A stretch of DNA of 12,250 bases from assembly GCA_003695725.1 (NCBI GenBank), contig RFHX01000225.1:1-12250 (forward strand), in the 5' to 3' direction. Made by a program: the position numbers and the translations under genes. The notes beneath the pieces are model-generated. The model saw only the letters and a program-made list of their open reading frames with translations. It did not search any database and was not told where the DNA came from. The DNA comes from Candidatus Schekmanbacteria bacterium (lineage in GTDB: Bacteria > Schekmanbacteria > GWA2-38-11 > J061). This document shows, one piece after another, positions 5,703 through 12,250 of this stretch; the first letter of the stretch is position 1, and each line of letters starts with the position of its first letter.

Positions 5703-6802
5703 TAAACAGAAATCAAAGAAAAAACCATCTTCTCTACAATCAAGTTTTTTGATAATGCAGATGTCTTCAATTCAAAATCCATTCTTGCAAGCACATCTAT
5801 CGCCTTTTTTGAAGATTCAAAGGAAAAACTTAGAGCAGAAAGCATTAGTTTATAAATATAATAGGGATGTCCTTTTAAAAGATTTGTGCTTTCTGCTGTG
5901 TTTTGCGCACAAAAATCTTCCAAAAGAGGATATATTCTATTCTTAAATTCATTATACCTCATCATCCTATTTATTCCTTCCAACCCTGTGCTTTTTAAAA
6001 AGCAAAAAACCTGCAGGAAGGAATGAATTCTTTTTGAAAGAAGAGCAATTATTTTCCCATATTCCTCACCATTTTTAATCATTCTATTTAAAAGGTCCAA
6101 GGAAAGACTTAAATTTTTATCGCCTACTGCATCGAGAAAATCAAAAATAAGAATTTCATTCGTGGCAACAACCGCTAACTGTACATCTTTCTTTTCTATG
6201 ACTGTTTTTTCATCAGCAGCAAGAATAAGTTTATCCGCCTCTAAAAGAGTTTTTGTGTAATCAAAATCACATCTTGTCAAAAGCTCTAATAATGCATCAT
6301 TATCTATTGTATAACCCTTTTCTGAAAAGAAGTTTTTTACAATTTTGGGTAAATCAGACTTCTCCGCCTTTGTTTCCTTCCTAAACTCGAGCAGCTCAGC
6401 ATTTTTTTTTGCCCAATTATAGAAAAATTTCCTTTTATCTTTTAAGGCTTCCGATAAAATCAATACATAGTTGTCTTCAGGAATTCCCTTCTCTATTTCA
6501 GAACAAAACAATTTTTGTTTTTCTTCTGACAACCTGCTTATATCCCAGTCAATCAATGCAACTGCCTTTTTTCCCGGGAAAAAGGGCCTCATCATAATAG
6601 ATGAAAGAATGTCGGGAATATCAGGAAAATCTTCTTTATAAACTTCAAGGTTGGTAGAAGCATCAGCGCCTAAAAGCGCTTCTACTATAGAATTGAGCGC
6701 CTCCTTCATCATTCCTCTCTCATCTCCAACAATTACAATGAGAGAGGCAATATTTCCCTTTGAAATCTTATCAACAATTTTTTTTATTTCTCTGGAAGAA
6801 AT
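5702..6802 (-). CDS. holA: DNA polymerase III subunit delta, probably starting at a non-standard ATT codon
   Basis: Clamp-loader delta subunit, the part that opens the sliding clamp. The long divergent body fits the family: a D-I-P-D-I-L-S-S-I-M-M-R-P-F-F segment, the strand A-V-A-L-I-D-W, F-F-S-E-K-G-Y-T-I-D-N-D-A-L-L-E-L-L, the N-E-I-L-I-F-D-F-L-D-A-V-G-D-K helix, and a helical C-terminal collar domain. The first ATG (6712) would remove the family's first strand and loop. The same frame is open upstream to a TAG at 6811 and encodes S-L-I-V-I-V-G-D-E-R-G just before that ATG, exactly the expected delta N-terminus. No ATG, GTG or TTG exists there. ATT at 6802 has AGAGG nine bases ahead and gives 366 residues, so I place the start there. 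The stop overlaps the first base of holB. Confidence 0.87.
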   Translation of the reverse strand: MSSREIKKIVDKISKGNIASLIVIVGDERGMMKEALNSIVEALLGADASTNLEVYKEDFPDIPDILSSIMMRPFFPGKKAVALIDWDISRLSEEKQKLFCSEIEKGIPEDNYVLILSEALKDKRKFFYNWAKKNAELLEFRKETKAEKSDLPKIVKNFFSEKGYTIDNDALLELLTRCDFDYTKTLLEADKLILAADEKTVIEKKDVQLAVVATNEILIFDFLDAVGDKNLSLSLDLLNRMIKNGEEYGKIIALLSKRIHSFLQVFCFLKSTGLEGINRMMRYNEFKNRIYPLLEDFCAQNTAESTNLLKGHPYYIYKLMLSALSFSFESSKKAIDVLARMDFELKTSALSKNLIVEKMVFSLISV

Positions 6803-6861
6803 TTTTGACTACCTCTTTATTTTAAGTTGAACATTATGATAAATATCGATTTGTTTTTGAA

Positions 6862-6889
6862 TTGACAAGCATTAACATTGTAGCATAGT
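6862..6889 (+). promoter_or_regulatory. Putative nadE promoter
   Basis: A consensus TTGACA (6862-6867) is followed after 16 bases by CATAGT (6884-6889), about 37 bases before the nadE ATG. The -10 is weak. The complementary strand reads TTGTCA at nearly the same place, and TACAAT lies nearby on that strand, so the divergent holA-holB pair may be transcribed from the same 120-base region. Confidence 0.35.
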
Positions 6890-6926
6890 TTTTTTTGCTG
6901 AAAACCTTCTTTTTTATTTGAAAAAA

Positions 6927-8672
6927 ATGAAAAGTGTAAGAATTGCAGTTGCGCAAATCAATACGACTGTAGGCGACCTTTCGGGAAATAGTGAAAAGAT
7001 TATCTCTTATCTTGAAAAAGCTGTCAAACAAAAGGTTGATATTGTTACATTTCCAGAGCTTGCAATCACAGGCTATCCGCCAAAAGATCTGCTCAATAAA
7101 AGAAAATTCATTGAAGACAATATTTCAGCTCTCAAAAAAATAAAAGACAGGACAAAAAATATCACTGCCGTTATTGGTTTCGTAAATAAAGAAAATGAGA
7201 AGATTTACAATTCCGCTGCAATTGTCAAAGATGGTAAAATCTGCGGCGTTCAGAATAAAATCCATCTTCCCAATTACGATGTTTTCGATGAAAAACGGTA
7301 TTTCTCCCAAGGGGAAAAAAGCATAATTTTTACATCCACAGAGTTGTCTTTCGGGGTGAGTATCTGTGAAGACATCTGGATTAGAGGATATCCAACGAAG
7401 ACACAGGCAGAAGCAGGCGCCAATATTTTGATCAACATTTCAGCTTCACCGTATCATATGAGCAAGCCAGCTTTTAGGGAAAAGATGCTTAAAGGAAGGT
7501 GCCGTGAAAACTCATCATTCCTAATCTTCAACAACCTTGTGGGCGGACAGGATGACCTTGTTTTTGACGGAAATAGTATGATTATCAACCCGAAGGGAGA
7601 AATATTGAATAAGGCAAAACTCTTCGAAGAGGATTTCATTTGGTATGATATAGAAGTAGACGAAAAGAAAGAAAAAACAGAAGCAGAAGAAAAGAGAAAA
7701 ATAAGAAATCTTGCAGAAAAAAGAATCCGCTTTATACCGATTGAGTTTTCCTTAAAAAAAAGAAGAGGTGTTGTCAAAAGAAAAAGAGGCATTCAATCCC
7801 CAAAATCCCTTCCAAAAGCTCAATCAAAATACGAGGAAATCTACAATGCCATAGTCCTTGGCGTAAAAGATTATGTTCATAAAAATGGATTCAAAAAGGT
7901 AGTGATAGGATTGAGCGGTGGCATTGATTCATCACTTGTTGCTACTATTGCTGTAGATGCTCTTGGATGCCGAAATGTATTGGGAATTTCTATGCCCACT
8001 TCAATATCATCCTCTCATAGCATCGAAGATGCGCAAAAGCTTGCCGAGAATTTATCCATAAAATACAAAGTAATAGAAATACAGAAAATTTTCGAAACAT
8101 ATCTGACAGTGCTTTCTCCAATATTCAAAGGGCGCAAATGGGATGTAACGGAAGAGAATCTTCAAGCAAGAATAAGGGGAAATATTCTGATGGCAGTTTC
8201 CAACAAGTTTGGCTACCTCCTTCTTACAACAGGAAATAAATCAGAATTGAGTGTAGGATATGCCACACTTTATGGTGATATGGCAGGAGGATTAGCTGTT
8301 ATATCAGATGTGCCTAAGACTATGGTATATAAACTTGCCAAATATAGAAATTCTATCTCCCACAAAGAATTGATACCGCGCAGATGTCTCACAAAGCCAC
8401 CGTCAGCAGAATTAAGGCCAAATCAGAAGGACACGGATTCTCTACCAAAATATGAAGTCCTTGATAAAATACTTCATCTTTATGTGGAAGAAGAAAAATG
8501 TTTGGATGAAATTATCAAGGCAGGTATAGATGAAAAAATTGCAAGGGAGATTATTTTGAAAATAGATGGCAATGAATACAAAAGACAGCAGGCGCCGCCC
8601 GGAATCAGAATAACTCCTAAAGCATTTGGTTCAGGCAGAAGAATACCTATAACAAATAAATACAGAGGGTAA
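6927..8672 (+). CDS. nadE: Glutamine-dependent NAD+ synthetase
   Basis: Two-domain NadE of 581 residues that makes NAD+ from deamido-NAD+, ATP and glutamine in the cytoplasm. The N-terminal nitrilase-type amidase domain has the Glu-Lys-Cys triad: E44 in F-P-E-L-A-I-T-G-Y, K111 in Q-N-K-I-H-L-P-N-Y and C147 in G-V-S-I-C-E-D-I-W. The C-terminal synthetase domain has the ATP-binding loop L-S-G-G-I-D-S-S (about 329-336), T-T-G-N-K-S-E-L-S-V-G-Y, and G-D-M-A-G-G-L-A-V-I-S-D-V-P-K. A Lys/Arg/Glu-rich linker (about 245-300) joins them. I start at the ATG because the protein then opens M-K-S-V-R-I-A-V-A-Q, as in relatives; an in-frame TTG at 6918 would add three residues, and neither start has a clear Shine-Dalgarno. 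It is convergent with the next gene, with only five bases between stop codons. Confidence 0.96.
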   Translation: MKSVRIAVAQINTTVGDLSGNSEKIISYLEKAVKQKVDIVTFPELAITGYPPKDLLNKRKFIEDNISALKKIKDRTKNITAVIGFVNKENEKIYNSAAIVKDGKICGVQNKIHLPNYDVFDEKRYFSQGEKSIIFTSTELSFGVSICEDIWIRGYPTKTQAEAGANILINISASPYHMSKPAFREKMLKGRCRENSSFLIFNNLVGGQDDLVFDGNSMIINPKGEILNKAKLFEEDFIWYDIEVDEKKEKTEAEEKRKIRNLAEKRIRFIPIEFSLKKRRGVVKRKRGIQSPKSLPKAQSKYEEIYNAIVLGVKDYVHKNGFKKVVIGLSGGIDSSLVATIAVDALGCRNVLGISMPTSISSSHSIEDAQKLAENLSIKYKVIEIQKIFETYLTVLSPIFKGRKWDVTEENLQARIRGNILMAVSNKFGYLLLTTGNKSELSVGYATLYGDMAGGLAVISDVPKTMVYKLAKYRNSISHKELIPRRCLTKPPSAELRPNQKDTDSLPKYEVLDKILHLYVEEEKCLDEIIKAGIDEKIAREIILKIDGNEYKRQQAPPGIRITPKAFGSGRRIPITNKYRG

Positions 8673-8677
8673 CCAAG

Positions 8678-11176
8678 TCAGGCTCGGGCAGCTGCTTGCA
8701 ACGGTGTGGGACGAATAAGCAAATTTTTAAAGAAATCGAAATCAACTATTTCATAAACAAGATTTGATGAATTGTCCTTTCCATTGCCATTATCTTGCGC
8801 TTCCGTCACCGATTCAAGATATATGAACAATTCTTTTCCATTGTTTCTAATTACAGCTTCAGCAAAATCTACTGAATGATTGACTCGAAGTTTTATAGCA
8901 TAGAATATAACGGCTTCAATAAATAGGGACAAATCTATATCATCTTCTCTGAAGTTGTAATACTTTCTGTAATAGACATAATACATATAAATATCTTTCA
9001 TTGCATCAATTTCATCTTCTATCTGCCTGCAGTTGAGCCGTATTCTAAATACTTCTATTCCATTCCTGCTTTCTCTATCAAATGAATAAAGCATATTTTC
9101 AGGAGATATTTTCTCAATATTTTCCTTCTCATCTATACTTTCATCTCTTGCAGGAAGTTCCTCTTTTTTAACTTCATCGGCAGAAACCTCGATGACATCT
9201 GATTCATCATCTATTTCATAAATGCTCTTGTTTTCATCTATATCTTCATACTGTCTTTTGGAGACTTCAAAGATTTCATGAAGTTTCCGAGGAATGTACT
9301 GGTCAACTTCAGCATGGAAAACTACTCTGTTTATTTCTTCAAGAGTAGTCAATCCACATAGTGCCTTATAAACTCCATCTTCTCTTATTGAGAGGAGGTC
9401 GGCTTCATGTCTTGCAATATTTCTTATCTCAGTCGAGGTTTTCTTCTTTAAGATTGCATCCCTTATTGCGTCATTTACAAGGAGCAACTCATGTATAGCA
9501 GACCTTCCTTTATAACCTGTATTGTTGCACTTTTCACACCCTTCACCTTTATAAAATTTAAAATTTCTTGCTTCCTGTGGAGATATTTTAAATGAGCGTA
9601 GAAGCCCTTTGCTGATAGCTTTATCCTCAACTTTACAATTGGGACAAATAGTTCTAACAAGCCGTTGTGAAACGACAGATACTACTGTGGATGAAACAAG
9701 AAATGTATCAATACCCATATCAAGCAAGCGAAGTAGAGCTCCTGTCGTATCATCTGTGTGAAATGATGTTAAAACTTTATGTCCTGTTAGAGCGGCTTGT
9801 ATTGTTGCTTCGGCTCCTTCATTGTCTCTTATTTCTCCAACCATAAGGACATCAGGGTCCTGACGCATCATTGATTTGATGAAATCCATATATGTCATTC
9901 CAAGTTTAGGGTCAAGCTTCCCTTGCACAACACCATCGATCATATATTCAACAGGGTCTTCAACTGTTATAATGGAAAGATTTTTATTATTGAGATAAGC
10001 TAATGACGCATAAAGGGTCGTGCTCTTTCCAGAACCTGTTGGTCCAGTTACAAGAATTACGCCAGAAGGATAATCGAGTATTGTTCTGTATCTAAACAGA
10101 TTGAGTGGAGAAAAACCGAGATTCTCCAAGTCTATCAATGAAGTATGGCGGGCAAGGATTCTTATGACAACAGTTTCTCCAAAGGTGGAAGCATATGTCG
10201 ATACCCTTAAATCCACCTCCTTGCCCATTATAGAGGCAGTAATTTTTCCATCCTGATGCCTTCTTTTCTCTGCTATATCAAGGCCGCATACCGCTTTTAT
10301 TCTTGAAGCAATGCTTAATGCCATTGAAATGGGAAGATCGGTTTTATGGAAAAGCACACCGTCTATTCTATATCTCACACGCAGTCTGTTAAGCTGAGGC
10401 TCTATATGGATGTCACTTGCTCCTTCCTTGAAGGCATTAAGGATTATGTAGTTAACAATAGATACAGTTTTGTCATCACCCTTTCCAAGGTCAACATTTC
10501 CTATTACCAACCGGCCGTAGGCGTTGTATGTCTTCCCTTTTTGTCCATCTAATTTTTTAAGATGATAATTTTCATAGACGAGATTTATAGCTGAAAGAAT
10601 CTCATTTTTTGAGGCGATTCCTATTACAAGTTTATTTTTTATCCTTGCCTGAATCCCGCTTATTGTCTTCTCATCAAAGGGGTTTGCCATAATAATTGTC
10701 GTGCTTTCTTTATCTGAGAAGACAGGAATAAAGGCATTCGCCTCGAGGAATTTTCTATTGAATAGTCGTACAAGATCAAAATCTATGACATTTGAATCAG
10801 GCTTCATTCTTGGTATGTCGAACTGTTGGCTAAGGGCAAGCATCAACTCGTCTTCCGTGATATATCCAAGCTCAATAAGCACTTCACCAAGCTTTTTGCC
10901 AAGCTCTTTCTGTTTTGCAAGGGCTTCTTCGAGCTGTTTTTCGCTTATAATTTTTGATGAAGTGAGTAGCTCACCCATTCTCATCTGTTTCTTGTACATC
11001 TTGAGAATGTTCTTGAGCTCTTGACGAGTTATGAACCCTTCAGCAATGGCTAATTCGCCAAGTGGAGGTTTTTCAGGCAATTCATTCTGTTTTAGAAGAA
11101 GATGCTCAAGGTCTTCTTCTGTGAGAAACTTTTCCTTTACAAGAATCTCACCTAATTTTAACTTTTCTCCAATCAT
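8678..11176 (-). CDS. PilB/GspE-family assembly ATPase with four MshEN-like motifs and a C-terminal extension
   Basis: Hexameric cytoplasmic ATPase of the type IV pilus / type II secretion family, 832 residues. Residues 7-118 hold four repeats of an x-L/M-G-E-x-x pattern (starting 7, 38, 66, 95) like the MshEN c-di-GMP-binding motif. A linker domain follows (about 120-205). The ATPase core has A-S-D-I-H-I-E-P (253-260), Walker A G-P-T-G-S-G-K-S-T (378-386), Asp box V-E-D-P-V-E, Walker B with V-G-E-I-R-D (E448), His box F-H-T-D-D, and a C-P-N-C...C-E-K-C zinc site (C511, C514, C547, C550). After about residue 640 come an acidic linker and about 125 residues I do not recognise. No pilin, PilC or secretin gene is adjacent, so PilB and GspE cannot be told apart. 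The ATG has no obvious Shine-Dalgarno. Confidence 0.93.
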   Translation of the reverse strand: MIGEKLKLGEILVKEKFLTEEDLEHLLLKQNELPEKPPLGELAIAEGFITRQELKNILKMYKKQMRMGELLTSSKIISEKQLEEALAKQKELGKKLGEVLIELGYITEDELMLALSQQFDIPRMKPDSNVIDFDLVRLFNRKFLEANAFIPVFSDKESTTIIMANPFDEKTISGIQARIKNKLVIGIASKNEILSAINLVYENYHLKKLDGQKGKTYNAYGRLVIGNVDLGKGDDKTVSIVNYIILNAFKEGASDIHIEPQLNRLRVRYRIDGVLFHKTDLPISMALSIASRIKAVCGLDIAEKRRHQDGKITASIMGKEVDLRVSTYASTFGETVVIRILARHTSLIDLENLGFSPLNLFRYRTILDYPSGVILVTGPTGSGKSTTLYASLAYLNNKNLSIITVEDPVEYMIDGVVQGKLDPKLGMTYMDFIKSMMRQDPDVLMVGEIRDNEGAEATIQAALTGHKVLTSFHTDDTTGALLRLLDMGIDTFLVSSTVVSVVSQRLVRTICPNCKVEDKAISKGLLRSFKISPQEARNFKFYKGEGCEKCNNTGYKGRSAIHELLLVNDAIRDAILKKKTSTEIRNIARHEADLLSIREDGVYKALCGLTTLEEINRVVFHAEVDQYIPRKLHEIFEVSKRQYEDIDENKSIYEIDDESDVIEVSADEVKKEELPARDESIDEKENIEKISPENMLYSFDRESRNGIEVFRIRLNCRQIEDEIDAMKDIYMYYVYYRKYYNFREDDIDLSLFIEAVIFYAIKLRVNHSVDFAEAVIRNNGKELFIYLESVTEAQDNGNGKDNSSNLVYEIVDFDFFKNLLIRPTPLQAAARA

Positions 11177-11247
11177 ATTTATTTGTCAATAGAGACAGAA
11201 ATAACCTATTGTTTTCTCTGCTTCTATTCGGAAAATTGATAATAGAT

Positions 11248-11276
11248 ATTAGATAGATATGAAGTTTGGTCGACAA
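11248..11276 (-). promoter_or_regulatory. Putative promoter of the PilB/GspE-family gene
   Basis: On the minus strand, TTGTCG (11276-11271) and TCTAAT (11253-11248) are separated by 17 bases, giving a leader of about 65 bases before the ATG at 11176. The -10 matches five of six consensus positions and the -35 four of six. Confidence 0.4.
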
Positions 11277-11339
11277 TCTGTGGAAAGAGCTTCCTTTGAA
11301 CATTAACTTATTGAATTTATTTAATTTTTAAATCTATTT

Positions 11340-11368
11340 TTGACTACAAAAATCTAAAATAGTCTATT
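11340..11368 (+). promoter_or_regulatory. Weak candidate promoter for the membrane-protein gene
   Basis: TTGACT (11340-11345), a 17-base spacer and TCTATT (11363-11368) lie about 85 bases before the ATG at 11452. The -10 match is only four of six and the region is very AT-rich, so chance is a real possibility. Apart from this and the minus-strand candidate, I see nothing else in the 275-base gap. Confidence 0.25.
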
Positions 11369-11451
11369 TGTATTTTTTTTGCTATTTTTTACAGATTCAA
11401 AGGTAAGGCTTTCATTTTTAAAATTTTCCTGTTAACTTTATCAATTCTGAA

Positions 11452-12250
11452 ATGGTTAAAATTGAGAAGACATCTTCAAAAATTTATCTCCTATTGCTCT
11501 CACTCCTTGCAATAGGTATTGTTATTTTCCTTTCAATCAATGACTTCTTTTCTACTAATACCATTTTTGAAAAACATTTTATTACGCTTGATAATTTTCA
11601 TCAGACACTTCTTTCGGGCAATTTTTTCCCAAAATGGGCATCGCAGTTTGGGAATGGATATGGATATCCTCTTTTTATTTTTCGACCACCGCTAATCTAT
11701 TGGATACAGGAGATCTTTAAACTTTATTTCATAAATCCCCTAATCTCATCAAAAATATTACTAACCTCCTCATTTATTTTATCAATTATTCTTTTCTTTT
11801 ATTTTTCATCTTTTTTGTGCGAAAAAAGAGGCGCTTTTGTTTCGTCGATTCTTTTTCTTACTTCCCCTTCAATGATAGATGTCGTTCTTTGCAAAAAGAA
11901 TTTTGATGAAATATTATCTATTTTTCTTTTCCCTTTGAGCTTGTTTTTTCTTACAAAACTTCTTCTTGTAAATGAAGCAAAGGACAGAGAAAGATTTTTC
12001 TTCCCTTTAACATTTTCTTCAACACTTCTTGCCATCTCTAACACTGCATCGCTTTTCTCTGTATTATCGCTCTTTGTTTGGACAGCAATTATTGTGTCGG
12101 TAAAAAAAGAGAGTATAAAAAATAGAAATCCTTTTTTTGCGATAATATCCCTTATTACTTCAATAGCTGTATCTTCCTTTTATTGGCTGCCGGCCCTTGT
12201 GGAAAAAAAATTCATAAAAGATGGGAATATAATTGTCAGTTCTATGCTCC
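11452..12250 (+). CDS. Multi-pass membrane protein, 6-pyruvoyl-tetrahydropterin-synthase-related family (partial)
   Basis: Open frame from the first ATG after a stop at 11419 to the window edge: 266 codons with no stop, so the C-terminus is missing. Residues 11-29 form the first membrane segment. The following loop has L-D-N-F-H (46-50), F-F-P-K-W and N-G-Y-G-Y-P-L-F-I-F (68-77) then R-P-P-L. This D-x-x-H ... G-Y-G-Y-P ... P-P-L pattern is typical of the large membrane proteins annotated as 6-pyruvoyl-tetrahydropterin-synthase-related, which look like GT-C glycosyltransferases. Further membrane segments lie around 103-123, 128-147, 152-170, 184-214 and 227-245. F-Y-W-L-P-A-L-V-E (243-251) matches another conserved block of that family. 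Biochemical function is not established, but a role in cell-surface glycan or lipid modification is plausible. No clear ribosome-binding site is visible. Confidence 0.78.
   Translation, partial: MVKIEKTSSKIYLLLLSLLAIGIVIFLSINDFFSTNTIFEKHFITLDNFHQTLLSGNFFPKWASQFGNGYGYPLFIFRPPLIYWIQEIFKLYFINPLISSKILLTSSFILSIILFFYFSSFLCEKRGAFVSSILFLTSPSMIDVVLCKKNFDEILSIFLFPLSLFFLTKLLLVNEAKDRERFFFPLTFSSTLLAISNTASLFSVLSLFVWTAIIVSVKKESIKNRNPFFAIISLITSIAVSSFYWLPALVEKKFIKDGNIIVSSML

Noticed and set aside
6778-6785. An eight-base homopolymer near the start of holA, as a slippage or frameshift site that would supply a normal start.
   Set aside because: Both other frames upstream of it also lack ATG, GTG or TTG starts, so a shift would not restore a normal beginning.
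11184-11189. A consensus TTGACA on the minus strand next to the ATPase start codon.
   Set aside because: It lies only eight bases before the ATG, too close to be the -35 of a promoter for that gene.
11799-12044. A Lys/Arg-rich minus-strand open frame of 81 codons.
   Set aside because: It lies opposite the membrane-protein gene and its composition is what the complement of a Phe/Leu/Ser-rich gene gives.
1-12250. tRNA, rRNA, CRISPR arrays, insertion sequences and long repeats.
   Set aside because: I looked on both strands and saw no cloverleaf, regularly spaced repeats, transposase motifs or inverted-repeat borders.

Overview
This is an AT-rich bacterial window. Bacterial ribosome-binding sites, a rho-independent terminator, the DNA polymerase III clamp-loader subunits delta and delta', and a PilB/GspE ATPase all point that way. 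A radical SAM protein, a rubrerythrin-like protein and a sulfur-relay gene set suggest an anaerobe. I cannot place the lineage from sequence alone; a deep-branching or candidate phylum is possible.

Layout: (1) 89-4264, plus strand: a tightly packed run of seven genes plus a tiny one that the gene spacing hides. It encodes a half-size rubrerythrin-like protein, a stand-alone NifU C-terminal domain (Nfu), a DsrE-like sulfur-relay protein, an IscS/NifS homologue, the scaffold IscU, a TusA-like sulfur carrier, and a radical SAM/SPASM protein with an N-terminal PqqD-like region. About 100 bases later comes a 20-codon cysteine-rich peptide gene with its own likely promoter, a perfect Shine-Dalgarno sequence and a strong terminator. 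(2) 4353-6802, minus strand: delta' (holB) and delta (holA), overlapping by one base. (3) 6927-8672, plus strand: glutamine-dependent NAD synthetase (nadE). (4) 8678-11176, minus strand: a long PilB/GspE-type assembly ATPase with four N-terminal MshEN-like motifs and an unrecognised C-terminal extension. (5) 11452 to the window end, plus strand: the start of a multi-pass membrane protein resembling the 6-pyruvoyl-tetrahydropterin-synthase-related family.

Two things in region 1 stand out. First, the IscS homologue keeps its catalytic cysteine and most PLP-pocket residues, but the lysine that forms the Schiff base with PLP is glutamine (Q203), and the arginine that binds the substrate carboxylate is leucine (L352). 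It is therefore probably not a cysteine desulfurase. With TusA-like and DsrE-like carriers next to it, it may be a scaffold or persulfide acceptor that helps load IscU from sulfide or carrier-bound sulfur. Second, the radical SAM/SPASM protein plus the 20-residue peptide ending C-K-C-K-S-S-C looks like a very small RiPP (ribosomally made, post-translationally modified peptide) locus placed directly behind the sulfur/Fe-S operon. The link between the two halves is inference from gene order.
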